Shown here in pieces: positions 9,915 to 19,176 of a stretch of DNA of 34,322 nucleotides (position 1 is the stretch's first letter; every line of letters starts with the position of its first letter). The translations under genes and the position numbers were made by a program. The notes under the pieces were generated by a model that was not told where the DNA came from, ran no database searches, and saw nothing but the letters and a program-made list of their open reading frames with translations. The stretch is from the NCBI GenBank assembly GCA_947177365.1, contig CAMWUD010000004.1, positions 1-34,322 of the forward strand, given 5' to 3'. The DNA comes from an uncultured Porphyromonadaceae bacterium (lineage in GTDB: Bacteria; Bacteroidota; Bacteroidia; Bacteroidales; Muribaculaceae).

Positions 9915-10865
9915 TTAGTTGAGAGTGTCGAGAAAGTCGAGTATGTTGGTTTCGATGCGGCGTTCGAGGTCTGCTTCAGGGGCGGGAACGAATTTCTCGC
10001 CTGTGATGTGCTCGTACAGTTCGATATAGCGCTGCGAAATACTGTTGCAGATTTCATCGGTCATTTCCGGCACAACCTGTCCGGGTTTTCCCATGAAACC
10101 GTTTTCAATCAGCCACTGGCGCACGAATTCTTTGGAGAGCTGGCGCTGCGGTTCGCCTTTTTCGAAGCGTTCCTGATAGCCGTCGGCATAGAAATAGCGC
10201 GATGAGTCCGGGGTGTGGATTTCGTCGATAAGGATTACTTTGTCGTCGAGTTTTCCGAATTCGTATTTTGTGTCGACGAGGATGAGACCTTTGTCTGCGG
10301 CCATCTTTGTGCCTATTTCAAAGAGAGTGCGGGTGTACTGCTCCATCACCTTGTAATCTTCTTCGCTTACGATGCCACGGGCGATGATTTCCTCGCGGGA
10401 TATGTTTTCGTCGTGTCCTTCCTCAGCCTTGGTGGTGGGGGTTATGATGGGTTCGGGGAAACGTTCGTTCTCACGCATGCCCTCGGGCAGTCTGACTCCG
10501 CAGATTTCGCGGGCGCCGGCTGCATAGTCGCGCCATGCGCTGCCTGTGAGGTAGCCGCGGATAATCATTTCCACACGGAATCCCTCGCAGCGTTTGCCGG
10601 CGGTGACCATGGGGTCGGGTGTGGCGAGTTTCCAGTTGGGCACGGCGTGTGCGGTGGCATCAAGGAATTTGGCTGCAATCTGGTTCAGCACCTGACCTTT
10701 GTAGGGAATTCCTTTGGGCAGTATCACATCGAAAGCCGAGATGCGGTCGGTGGCCACCATCACGAGCAGAGAGTCGTTGATGGTGTATACATCGCGCACT
10801 TTGCCGTGATAGACTGCGGTCTGTCCCGGGAAAGTGAAGTCTGTTTTTGTAAGGGTAGTAGCCAT
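9915..10865 (-). CDS. purC: Phosphoribosylaminoimidazole-succinocarboxamide synthase
   Basis: [70 protein letters not shown]. Confidence 0.96.
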   Translation of the reverse strand: MATTLTKTDFTFPGQTAVYHGKVRDVYTINDSLLVMVATDRISAFDVILPKGIPYKGQVLNQIAAKFLDATAHAVPNWKLATPDPMVTAGKRCEGFRVEMIIRGYLTGSAWRDYAAGAREICGVRLPEGMRENERFPEPIITPTTKAEEGHDENISREEIIARGIVSEEDYKVMEQYTRTLFEIGTKMAADKGLILVDTKYEFGKLDDKVILIDEIHTPDSSRYFYADGYQERFEKGEPQRQLSKEFVRQWLIENGFMGKPGQVVPEMTDEICNSISQRYIELYEHITGEKFVPAPEADLERRIETNILDFLDTLN

Positions 10866-10880
10866 AGCTATGATTGGTTT

Positions 10881-11885
10881 TTATTGGGTTTTCTTGCTGT
10901 CGTTGTCGCCCGGGTCGCCGTTCGGCGCGTCTGTCTGGCAGTCGTCGTGGCGGTCATCGTGGCGTTCGTATGCCTCGACGATGCGCTGTACAAGCTGGTG
11001 ACGCACTATGTCTTTCTTTCCGAACTGCACGCGTCCTATGCCGGGTACGCCGTCGAGTACTTTGAGGGCCTGGACAAGTCCGCTTGAAGAGGTGCGCGGC
11101 AGGTCGATCTGAGTCACGTCGCCGGTCACTATCATTTTCGCGCTCATGCCGAGTCGGGTGAGGAACATCTTGAGCTGGTGGGGTGTAGTGTTCTGCGCCT
11201 CATCGAGTACGATCACGGCATCGTTGAGGGTGCGTCCGCGCATGAATGCCAGCGGTGCGATCTGTATGACTTTGCTGTCCATGTATTCGCGGAGCTTTAC
11301 CGGCGGAATCATGTCTTCGAGGGCATCGTAGAGCGGCTGGAGATAGGGGTCGATTTTATCTTTCATGTCGCCGGGCAGGAAGCCGAGCTTTTCTCCGGCC
11401 TCTACCGCCGGACGCGACAGTATGATTTTGCGTACATGCCGGTTTTTAAGGGCGTCCACAGCCAGCGCGATGGCTATGTAGGTCTTGCCTGTGCCGGCCG
11501 GGCCGAGGGCGAATGTCAGGTCGTTCCGGCGGAATTCATCTACCAGGAGCTGCTGATTGGGGGTTCTGGCTGAGATGGGTTTTCCGTTGACTCCGAAAAT
11601 AATCACGTTGTCGCGCCGGATGTCTTTGGGTGTCTCGCCCTTGACAATGTCGAGGATTGTGTCTTCGGGCAGGGTGTTGTATTTTTCGGCGTATTCCTCG
11701 AGCTTTTTTATCTTGCTCTCGAAATCGGCGGTTTCCGCCTCTTCGCCTATGACTTTTATGACCGAGCCGCGTGCAGCCACTCTCAGTTTGGGAAAGAGGT
11801 TGCGTATGAGGTGCATATTAGTGTTGTTCACACCGTAGAAGCTGACCGGATCAACTTTGTCTATGATAATTATGCGTTCGATCAT
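10881..11885 (-). CDS. PhoH family ATPase
   Basis: FALGPAGTGKTYIAIALAVDAL (Walker A), VIVLDEAQNTTPHQLKMFLTRLG (Walker B); RHDDRHDD-rich C-terminal tail. Confidence 0.95.
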   Translation of the reverse strand: MIERIIIIDKVDPVSFYGVNNTNMHLIRNLFPKLRVAARGSVIKVIGEEAETADFESKIKKLEEYAEKYNTLPEDTILDIVKGETPKDIRRDNVIIFGVNGKPISARTPNQQLLVDEFRRNDLTFALGPAGTGKTYIAIALAVDALKNRHVRKIILSRPAVEAGEKLGFLPGDMKDKIDPYLQPLYDALEDMIPPVKLREYMDSKVIQIAPLAFMRGRTLNDAVIVLDEAQNTTPHQLKMFLTRLGMSAKMIVTGDVTQIDLPRTSSSGLVQALKVLDGVPGIGRVQFGKKDIVRHQLVQRIVEAYERHDDRHDDCQTDAPNGDPGDNDSKKTQ

Positions 11886-11907
11886 GTGATGACTTGGATT
11901 TGATGTG

Positions 11908-11938
11908 CAAAGTTAGTAAATCTTTGCAATTCTAACAA
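11908..11938 (-). promoter_or_regulatory. Bacteroidetes sigma(ABfr)-type promoter for phoH
   Basis: Minus strand TTG-N20-TAACTTTG (CAAAGTTA at 11908-11915, CAA at 11936-11938), 23 bp upstream of the phoH start. Confidence 0.6.
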
Positions 11939-11972
11939 GTCCGCGGCGGCTAATGTTGGGCGCCTCTGGGCC

Positions 11973-12015
11973 AAAAAAACGCGGACGCCCGGCTGTCGGA
12001 ATGACAACCGGGCGC
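11973..12015 (-). terminator. Intrinsic terminator for the amidase/lipoprotein operon
   Basis: Minus strand CGCCCGGTTGTC-ATTCC-GACAGCCGGGCG (about 12-bp stem) followed by tccgcgTTTTTTT. Confidence 0.8.
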
Positions 12016-12018
12016 ATT

Positions 12019-12444
12019 TTACGGCTTTCTCAGCAGAAGCAGTGCTGTGAGGGTGAGCAGACCGACAGCGATGACAAGAAATCCGCTTTGCGGGCTGTCT
12101 GTTTTTCGGATGTCTGTCGCCTGATGTGAGTCCGAGACATGGAGGCTGTCGCTGCGGCTTGTGCGGCTGTGGATCGAGCCGGAGGTGCGGATGGAGTCGC
12201 GGTTGCTTATCCGCGTGGCCTTGATGCTGACTCTCTGCGGCCGGGCCACGCTGTCGAGTTCCACTACTATCACCGGCGAGTCGATCTGCAGATTGCGGAT
12301 TGCTGTCATCGAGGAGACTATGGAGTCGCAGCGGGCGCTAAGACGCGAGTACTCTGTTTCAGAGAGCGATACGGCAGTCTGCTGCCGCTGGCTGTGGCAG
12401 GCGCAGAGCGTCAGTGCCAATAGAATAAGTAGTGTGTCTTTCAT
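12019..12444 (-). CDS. Small lipoprotein with C-terminal transmembrane helix (spanin-like topology)
   Basis: Start refined to MKDTLLILLALTLCAC (lipobox LTLCAC); C-terminal GFLVIAVGLLTLTALLLLRKP; ATGA overlap with the amidase. Confidence 0.6.
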   Translation of the reverse strand: MKDTLLILLALTLCACHSQRQQTAVSLSETEYSRLSARCDSIVSSMTAIRNLQIDSPVIVVELDSVARPQRVSIKATRISNRDSIRTSGSIHSRTSRSDSLHVSDSHQATDIRKTDSPQSGFLVIAVGLLTLTALLLLRKP

Positions 12445-12884
12445 AATGCAGCGTATTCGGCGGTGGCATTGAAACACGGGCAGTCCTTGGCCGCGAAGTC
12501 GCGGTGACTCCTGATGCGGGCATTCGGATAGGTGCCTCTGAGCGCCTTGAGCAGTGCGGTCAGAGCCGCTTTCTGGGCATCGGTTCTGGTGTCGGCCGCG
12601 TGTCCGGCGCTGTCAAGGCCTCCGACATATACAACGGCGATGGATTTGCTGTTGTGCCCCAGGCAGTGGGCACCGGCCAGATGGGGTGAGCGTCCGGGTG
12701 AGACAGTGCCGTCGAGAGCCACCACATAGTGGTATCCGATTGAACTGAATCCGCGCTGGCGGTGCCAGCTGTCGATTTCGGCCACACTGACCTGACGTCC
12801 GGCGCGGGTGGCGGTACAGTGTACGATGATTTCGTTGATTTCGCGGCGCGATTTCTCAAGCGCCGGCATTGCGTGATTTTCCAT
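12441..12884 (-). CDS. N-acetylmuramoyl-L-alanine amidase (amidase_2/PGRP, T7-lysozyme-like)
   Basis: INEIIVHCTATRAGRQVSVAEIDSWHRQRGFSSIGYHYVVALDGTVSPGR; RSHRDFAAKDCPCF. Confidence 0.9.
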   Translation of the reverse strand: MENHAMPALEKSRREINEIIVHCTATRAGRQVSVAEIDSWHRQRGFSSIGYHYVVALDGTVSPGRSPHLAGAHCLGHNSKSIAVVYVGGLDSAGHAADTRTDAQKAALTALLKALRGTYPNARIRSHRDFAAKDCPCFNATAEYAAL

Positions 12885-12888
12885 GCCG

Positions 12889-12896
12889 CAAAGTTA
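12889..12896 (-). promoter_or_regulatory. Putative -7 element for the amidase operon
   Basis: TAACTTTG on the minus strand, its 3' end only 4 bp from the ATG. Confidence 0.45.
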
Positions 12897-12924
12897 TGTC
12901 CGATGGCGCGGCTTTGCGGTGGAT

Positions 12925-12972
12925 AAAAAAAGTTAACCGGGCCGCGGAGCTTGTCCGTGGCCCGGTGTTGTA
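12925..12972 (-). terminator. Intrinsic terminator downstream of the NagB-like/PIG-L gene
   Basis: Minus strand CCGGGCCACGGA-CAAGC-TCCGCGGCCCGG (one mismatch) then TTAACTTTTTTT. Confidence 0.8.
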
Positions 12973-12988
12973 GAACTGTAGTCTGAGG

Positions 12989-14970
12989 TCAGAGCGGATG
13001 GTACTGCACGAATGCCTCCATGGCTTCATATGATGCCAGACCGAGGTTTTCGTACAGGCTTGCTGTAGCGCGGTTGCGCTCTTCGGCGCGCTGCCAGAAC
13101 AGACGGTCGTCGTCGCCGAGGAAGGGTGCGTTCTCCATCTGGCTCTGGTGCTTGAGGATAGAATTGCGTTTGAAGCGCAGTTCTTCGGGCGAAATAGGCA
13201 CAGCCATTTCGATGTGGTCGATTTCCCATTCGGCCCAGGCGCCGCGGTACATCCAGATGCGGCAGTCTTTCATCCAGGGCTGTTCTTTAAGCTCGTCGAT
13301 GGCGGCGAGAACGGCGTCGGTGCAGACGCGGTGGGTGCCATGGGGGTCGGCAAGGTCGCCGGCCACGAAAATCTGGTGGGGACGAATCTCTTCGAGCAGA
13401 TTTTTCACTATGTTGATGTCGCGTTCGGAGAGTTCGCCTTTCTTTACGGTACCTGTCTCATAGAAGGGCAGGCGGAGGAAGTGTACGTTCTCCGGTTTCA
13501 CCCCGATATAGGAGCATGCTATCGATGCTTCGGCCTGGCGTATCATGGTCTTGATTTCGCGTACTTCGGGAGAGTCGATGTCGCTTACGGAGCGTTTTGC
13601 GCTTACGCCGGCTTGTACATCGTGGCTCAGGCGGAGATATTCTTCGGTGTCGAATCCGAACATTGGGGCAATCTTGTCCATCATCAAGAAGTAGCGCATC
13701 ATGTCCTCGTCGCCTACGGCTATGTTGCCGGAAGTCTCATATGCCACGTGAACGTCGTGTCCCTGGTCGACAAGCCGCTTCAGAGTGCCTCCCATGGAGA
13801 TGACATCGTCGTCGGGGTGAGGCGAGAACACAATCACGCGTTTGGGATAGGGATTGGCGCGTTCGGGGCGTGAAGTGTCGTCGGCATTCGGCTTGCCGCC
13901 CGGCCATCCGGTGATGGTGTGCTGCAGTTCGTTGAACACCTGTATGTTGACGTTGTATGCCGAACCGTAGGTAGCCACAAGTTCGCCAAGACCGTGGTCG
14001 TTATAGTCTTTGTTGGTGAGTTTGAGGATGGGTTTTCCTGTGATGCCGCACAGCCATACGATGGCTCTGCGCACCTGCTTGGGATTCCATTCGCAGCTGG
14101 TGACCATCCAGGGGTGGGAAATGCGGGTGAGGTCGTCGGCGGCGGGGAGGTCGAGAGTGATGTGGGCGTTCTGGTGGAGCTGGAGGAAGCTTGCGGGAAT
14201 CGAGTCGCTTACGGGACCTTCGATTGCTTCTTCCACGACTTTCGAGGAATTTTCGCCCCAGGCCATGCACATGATGCTGTCGGCCGAGAGCAGATTTGCC
14301 AGACCGAGGGTGATGGCGGTCGACGGACAGATGTCGCACTTGTATGCGTTCTGTATCATGTGGCGTTCTTCATCGCTGAGCAGAACCAGGCGACAGTGTG
14401 ATGTGGCGCTTGAACCGGGCTCGTTGAATGCGAGGGCGCCGCCGGGGCCGATTTCGCATATGGTCACGTCGATGCCGCCGCAATCGGCAATCTTGCGTTC
14501 GTATTCCTTGCAGTAGTCGAACATCGACTCCATGGTTACAGCCGGATTGATGGAGTGTACGTTGCTTTCGCGTATGTTCACATGGTCGAGCAGTACTTCG
14601 CGCAGACAGGCGAGAGTCGACGGGCCTTCGGGCTGGAGCGGAAAAAATTCGCTGATGTTGAATATGGTCACGCGGTCCATGGAGAGTTCGCCGCGCCGGT
14701 ACATTTCAATCAGGCGGGCATAAACGGGGTGGGTGGAACGTCCGGCGCCCAGAGCCATCACACAGCGGTTTTTCGCAGCTACACAGCGTCGGATTTCATC
14801 GGCGATGCGGCGTGCGAGCTGTTCGCTGGCGTCATCTGAGGTTTCGTAGATGGTGGTCTGGATTTTTTCTTCTCTTGTCAGGGCGGCAAGTTCGAGATCG
14901 CTTTCCGGCGCGTAGTAGCGGCGTGGAATGCGGTCGAGTTTGATTTGAGAACTGAGATTTGTTTTCATGA
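12989..14970 (-). CDS. NagB-like (glucosamine-6-phosphate deaminase family) domain fused to PIG-L/LmbE-type deacetylase
   Basis: Start refined to MKTNLSSQIKLDRIPRRYY; NagB-like AFNEPGSSATSHCRLVLLS; PIG-L FSPHPDDDVISMGGTL and GDLADPHGTHRVCTDAV. Confidence 0.92.
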
Positions 14971-15037
14971 TAATTATGTAGTCGTATTTGAGGGGAGGTT
15001 TTGAAGTCGGAGAGAAGGCGGAAGGCCTTGTTGACAG

Positions 15038-15068
15038 CCGCCGGAAAAGACAGCGTCTTTTCCGGCGG
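15038..15068. repeat. Perfect 14-bp inverted repeat (3'-end hairpin of the 15075 lipoprotein gene)
   Basis: CCGCCGGAAAAGAC-agc-GTCTTTTCCGGCGG; directly after the stop codon on the minus strand; no U-tract follows. Confidence 0.8.
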
Positions 15069-15074
15069 TGCATG

Positions 15075-16010
15075 TCAGTTCTTATCGAAGAAAGGCAGGT
15101 CGGCGCTTACGCTGTAAGTTTCGCTGAGACCGGTTTCTTGATTTTTCTTGGTGCATACGAAGTCAAGGGTCATGCCTGTTGTAAGGGTGTAGACGGCCTT
15201 GAAATTGCTTATCGGGAAGGCGCTGAAAGGAGTTCCGCCGATTGTCGGGATAATCGGGTCGGCCTTCTGGAGAGTGACAGTGCCGTTGTTAGAGACTGTA
15301 AACGGTATGTTCGGGAATGTCATTGTCATTTCCGGCATGTTTTGTATGAATTTGGCTCCGTTGATGGTGAGGTTACCGGTCTTGGTCTCCATGTCGAGGG
15401 TCAGCACGTAGGTGGGGTCGCTGTTTGAGAAGCTTTTGCCTTCGGAGTCAGTGGTGACGGTGGTGCCGGTGAATACTTGTCCGGGCAGACTTGACACCAC
15501 TCGGTAGTGACCGTCGATAGTGAAAAGGATAGAAATCTGCGGAGAGTAATATTTAGCCTCCGATATATTTGGAGTGAGCTTGTAGTCGTTAGTGAAGTAT
15601 CGGTCGGCCACGGTAAGCTTGAATGCCGAGAACACTGGAGCCGTAGCGAATCCTTCCACAGCTACCGGCATGTTGCTGCCTTCGAGCACACGCGAGCCAT
15701 TGTCGTCGATGGTAAACGGCACGGCGGTGAGCGTGATGGTGGGGTATTGTTTGTTGCCGGGCAGACGCAGGCCTTGGATGGTAACATCGGCGGTGCCGGC
15801 GATAAAGTCGTAGATTATATCGTAGTTGGCGCCAAGATACTCAATGGTAAGATCTTCAGCCATGTCGTTGGCATAGACGAAGGCGTTGAGTATCTGTTGC
15901 CTGTATTTCAGTTCCGGGTCGTTTTGTTTGCTGTCGCAGGAAACGATGCCAAGGCATGTCGCGATGCAGACTGCAATGGCGCAGATAGTACGGGTAAATT
16001 TCATATTCAT
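15075..16010 (-). CDS. Putative lipoprotein with two internal repeat domains (Bacteroidales DUF4840-like, tentative)
   Basis: 311 aa; signal/lipobox ATCLGIVSC; two similar halves (VTIQGLRLPG..VPFTIDDNGS and LTINGAKFIQ..IPFTVSNNGT). Confidence 0.7.
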   Translation of the reverse strand: MNMKFTRTICAIAVCIATCLGIVSCDSKQNDPELKYRQQILNAFVYANDMAEDLTIEYLGANYDIIYDFIAGTADVTIQGLRLPGNKQYPTITLTAVPFTIDDNGSRVLEGSNMPVAVEGFATAPVFSAFKLTVADRYFTNDYKLTPNISEAKYYSPQISILFTIDGHYRVVSSLPGQVFTGTTVTTDSEGKSFSNSDPTYVLTLDMETKTGNLTINGAKFIQNMPEMTMTFPNIPFTVSNNGTVTLQKADPIIPTIGGTPFSAFPISNFKAVYTLTTGMTLDFVCTKKNQETGLSETYSVSADLPFFDKN

Positions 16011-16032
16011 TTGTTATGGTTTTTTCAAGCTA

Positions 16033-16040
16033 CAAAAGTA
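16033..16040 (-). promoter_or_regulatory. Putative -7 element for the lipoprotein gene
   Basis: TACTTTTG on the minus strand, 22 bp upstream of the start codon. Confidence 0.4.
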
Positions 16041-16095
16041 CGAATAGAAATTTATACCTGCAACCCTCCGACCCGCACATTATGGTTAAAAGATG

Positions 16096-16176
16096 TATAA
16101 GACTTATAAGACTTATAAGACTTATAAGACTAATAGGTCTAATAAGACTAATAAGACCAATAAGCCTAATAAGCCT
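16096..16176. repeat. 9 x 9-bp tandem repeat array (TATAAGACT / AATAAGACT / AATAAGCCT)
   Basis: Read directly: four identical TATAAGACT units, then AATAGGTCT, AATAAGACT, AATAAGACC, AATAAGCCT, AATAAGCCT. Confidence 0.95.
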
Positions 16177-16195
16177 CCCCGATGTTCTTGTGCTG

Positions 16196-18451
16196 TCAGA
16201 AGCGCACCTTTAGGGTGGCGCCGATGCTCCATGGCCGGGACTCCTGCACGAAAGCGTTGCCGATGGATACAAAATAAAAAGTCATATATCGTGTGTTGCT
16301 GATATTCTCGCCCCACAGTCGCAGACTCCAGTGTGCGGCGTTGAATGTCAGCGACGAACCGAGTACGGCGTAGAACGGCTGACGGACACTGTTGGCTTCA
16401 TTGAAATATATGTCGCCGGCGCAGCGCAGATTCATGTCGAGCTGAGGCCTTATTCCGGCTATATCGAAGTCGGGAATCCACAGCGCGTTGACGAACAGCG
16501 TGTTTTCGGGAGCATATGGCACCCGCCGTCCGCGGTAGTCGTTGATGCCGTCGAAGAAGCGCCTGAATGTGGCCTTGGTATAGCCCCAGGCGGCCTGCAG
16601 CTGAACTTGTTCGACAGGCCTGTAGCCGGCGGTCAGTTCGAGTCCGCGGCTGAGTGTGCGTCCGGCGTTGGTCATGATGCGTCCGGTGGTGGTACCGCTC
16701 GGGAATACAGTGAGCTGCTGGTCGCGGCAGTCGATTACAAAAGCTGTGGCTGACAGGTCGAGACGTCCGGAGAAGAGCGATGCCTTGATTCCGGCTTCGT
16801 AGTTCCAGCTTTTCTCGGGTAGGTATCCTACGATGTCGTCGAGCGTGTATTGCATGCCTATGCCCATGATGCCCATGATGCGCTGCTGGAGTACGTCACT
16901 GAACATCTGCGTGTTATAGCCGCCCGCCTTATAAGCCTTGGTGATGTCGGCGTAGACCGAACCCCACGGACGCCGCCAGGTGACGGTGAGTTTGGGCAGG
17001 AGCTCGTTGAATGTGCGGCCCAGACGGTCGGAGTCGTTGATGTCGACCGGTGTGGTGGAGTACAGCTCCCGTTGTCCGTCGGGCAGTATGTGCCAGGTTC
17101 TGTAGCCGGTGTTGCAATAGCTGTGATATGACAGCGAGGCTCGTTCGATGTCCCATCGCAGTCCGGCGTCGAAAGTCCAGTCGCCCAGCGTGTATGTGCT
17201 CTGGTGGTAAAGGGCGAATCCGGTGTTTCCCATTGTGAAGTCGCTTCCGAGAGTGAATCTCCGCGAGAACCATTCGATGGGGTATTCGGGGTTGACATCG
17301 TTGCGGTGTGCCTCGATGAGCTTTGAGATACCGGTGTCTTTGAATGTCACCGGGGCATGCATGTCGGTTGACCGGCTGAATACGAACACACCGCCGAGCC
17401 AGTCGTAGTCGCCTCTGGAACCTTTGGCGAACATGTCTTCGGAGAAAGTGGTCTCGTGCCGTTTCTGGCGCAGGGTGAAATAGTCGTCCGGCAGGAAATC
17501 CTGGTCGAGCCGCATGTCGTCGCTCATATATTGGAAGGAAGTGGTGGACGTGACCACCATGCGTTTGCCTGCGAACACGGCGGTGAGTCCGTCGGAGAAC
17601 AAAGTGCGCCTGTATGAGCATGTGTCGGCATAGGCAATGTCGGGCATCGTCAGGTGGCGGTATGGATAACCGTCCTGATACGAGTCGCTCAGCGATGCCG
17701 TATTGGTGAGCGACAGCCATGTGTTCGGGCGCCATGAGAGCTTCCAGCGTCCGTCGGCCTGTCGGCTGTCGCCGGTGCGCCGGTCAAGAAACACGTTGCG
17801 TCTGGCACCGTTTTCCGATGAATACTGTGCGGTGACCGATGTGGCCAGTGATTCAGAGAGCTTCCCGTACCATCCCAAGCCGCCGCGAATACTGTTGAGA
17901 CGGCCATATTCAGCCAGCGCGCGGAAACCTTCGGTCTGCCAGGGCGACAGGGTGTTGACGATAATACGTCCGCCCATGCTGTTGCGTCCGTTCAGCGTGG
18001 CTCTTGCCCCGCGCAGCACTTCGATTGACGCTATGTCAAAAATGTCGAAATCGAAAGCATCTTTGTTGAGATAGGGTACACCGTCGACCTGCAGCCCTAC
18101 GACGGGCTGGTCCATGCGCGAGCCGAGTCCGCGTACATAAATGCTTGAAGTCATGCGCGAGCCGTAGTCGGGCATATAAAAGTTCGGAGCGATGGTGCCG
18201 ACATCTTTCGCGGCCGTTATGCCGAGCCGGTTGACCATGGCCTGCGAAATGTCGGTGGCTGCCATGGCATCGGAGCGGACAGTCTGTTTGACGCCTTCCA
18301 CCTCGACCTGTCGCAGGAGCAGGTGGCCGTCGACGAGCGAATCGGCAGCAGCCTGTCCGGGTTCTCTCTCTCCCGGCTGGGCCGGAGACATGGCGGCAGA
18401 ACTTCCGGTGCAAAGAAGCACAGCGTATACTATGGTGCGTATAGTTTTCAT
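16196..18451 (-). CDS. TonB-dependent outer-membrane receptor
   Basis: Start refined to MKTIRTIVYAVLLCTGSSAA; plug motifs (IYVRGLGSRMDQPVVGLQVDGVPY, IASIEVLRGARATLNGRNSMGGRIIVNT); C-terminal aromatic strand (WSIGATLKVRF). Confidence 0.93.
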   Translation of the reverse strand: MKTIRTIVYAVLLCTGSSAAMSPAQPGEREPGQAAADSLVDGHLLLRQVEVEGVKQTVRSDAMAATDISQAMVNRLGITAAKDVGTIAPNFYMPDYGSRMTSSIYVRGLGSRMDQPVVGLQVDGVPYLNKDAFDFDIFDIASIEVLRGARATLNGRNSMGGRIIVNTLSPWQTEGFRALAEYGRLNSIRGGLGWYGKLSESLATSVTAQYSSENGARRNVFLDRRTGDSRQADGRWKLSWRPNTWLSLTNTASLSDSYQDGYPYRHLTMPDIAYADTCSYRRTLFSDGLTAVFAGKRMVVTSTTSFQYMSDDMRLDQDFLPDDYFTLRQKRHETTFSEDMFAKGSRGDYDWLGGVFVFSRSTDMHAPVTFKDTGISKLIEAHRNDVNPEYPIEWFSRRFTLGSDFTMGNTGFALYHQSTYTLGDWTFDAGLRWDIERASLSYHSYCNTGYRTWHILPDGQRELYSTTPVDINDSDRLGRTFNELLPKLTVTWRRPWGSVYADITKAYKAGGYNTQMFSDVLQQRIMGIMGIGMQYTLDDIVGYLPEKSWNYEAGIKASLFSGRLDLSATAFVIDCRDQQLTVFPSGTTTGRIMTNAGRTLSRGLELTAGYRPVEQVQLQAAWGYTKATFRRFFDGINDYRGRRVPYAPENTLFVNALWIPDFDIAGIRPQLDMNLRCAGDIYFNEANSVRQPFYAVLGSSLTFNAAHWSLRLWGENISNTRYMTFYFVSIGNAFVQESRPWSIGATLKVRF

Positions 18452-18460
18452 TTCAGAGTG

Positions 18461-18468
18461 CAAAGATA
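18461..18468 (-). promoter_or_regulatory. Putative -7 element for the TonB receptor gene
   Basis: TATCTTTG on the minus strand, 9 bp upstream of the refined ATG. Confidence 0.45.
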
Positions 18469-18532
18469 CGTCTAATTTGGCAAAAAAAGCTAAAACTTGC
18501 CGGATAAAGGTGGCGGACTGAAAAAAAAAGCG

Positions 18533-18540
18533 TAAATTTG
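18533..18540 (+). promoter_or_regulatory. Putative -7 element for the ECF sigma gene
   Basis: TAAATTTG, 28 bp upstream of ATG 18569. Confidence 0.45.
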
Positions 18541-18568
18541 AACTCCATAACACCACCCGTTACCGATT

Positions 18569-19129
18569 ATGTCAGTTATCAGCACCGAAGACGAACAGAA
18601 ACTTACCGAGCGGCTGCGTCAGCCCGGCCAGTGCCGCGACGCTTTCGGCGAGGTGGTGCGCTTGTATTCCGAACCGCTATACCGTCAGATACGCCGCATG
18701 GTGCCGCGCCATGAGGATGCCGACGACTTATTGCAGAACACCTTTATAAAGGCCTGGGGCTCCCTGGAGAATTTCCGAGGAGAGGCTCGTCTGTCGACAT
18801 GGCTCTACAAGATAGCCGTCAACGAGGCCATAAGTTTTCTTGACCGTGAGCGCCGACGTCAGAGCATCAGTTTGGATGATCAGCAGCAACAGCTTGTGGC
18901 ACAGATAGAAGCCGACGAGAATATCGATGGCGACAAAGTGGCCAGACAGCTCAGACAGGCAGTGGCCATGCTGCCGGAAAAGCAGAGGCTGGTATTCAAC
19001 ATGAAGTATTACGACGACATGAAGTATGAGAAAATATCGGAAATACTCGGCACCAGTGTAGGCGCTCTGAAAACCTCATACCATCTTGCAGTGAAAAAAA
19101 TCGAACAATTTTTTTCAGGGCAGGATTAA
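18569..19129 (+). CDS. ECF RNA polymerase sigma-70 factor
   Basis: Region 2 (DADDLLQNTFIKAWGSLENFRGEARLSTWLYKIAVNEAISFLDRERRR) and region 4 (LPEKQRLVFNMKYYDDMKYEKISEILGTSVGALKTSYHLAVKKIE). Confidence 0.95.
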   Translation: MSVISTEDEQKLTERLRQPGQCRDAFGEVVRLYSEPLYRQIRRMVPRHEDADDLLQNTFIKAWGSLENFRGEARLSTWLYKIAVNEAISFLDRERRRQSISLDDQQQQLVAQIEADENIDGDKVARQLRQAVAMLPEKQRLVFNMKYYDDMKYEKISEILGTSVGALKTSYHLAVKKIEQFFSGQD

Positions 19130-19176
19130 ACCTTTTCAACAGCGGAAAGTCAAAAAAATAAACCCAAAGCAGAGTC

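Noticed and set aside
16096-16176. Possible CRISPR array
   Set aside because: Units are contiguous 9-mers without spacers and there are no cas genes nearby.
16016-16316. Repeat-peptide ORFs (RLIRLIRLIRLI, YKTYKTYKTYKT, LLGLLVLLVLL)
   Set aside because: Artefacts of the 9-bp tandem array, which keeps three frames open; treated as a DNA repeat.
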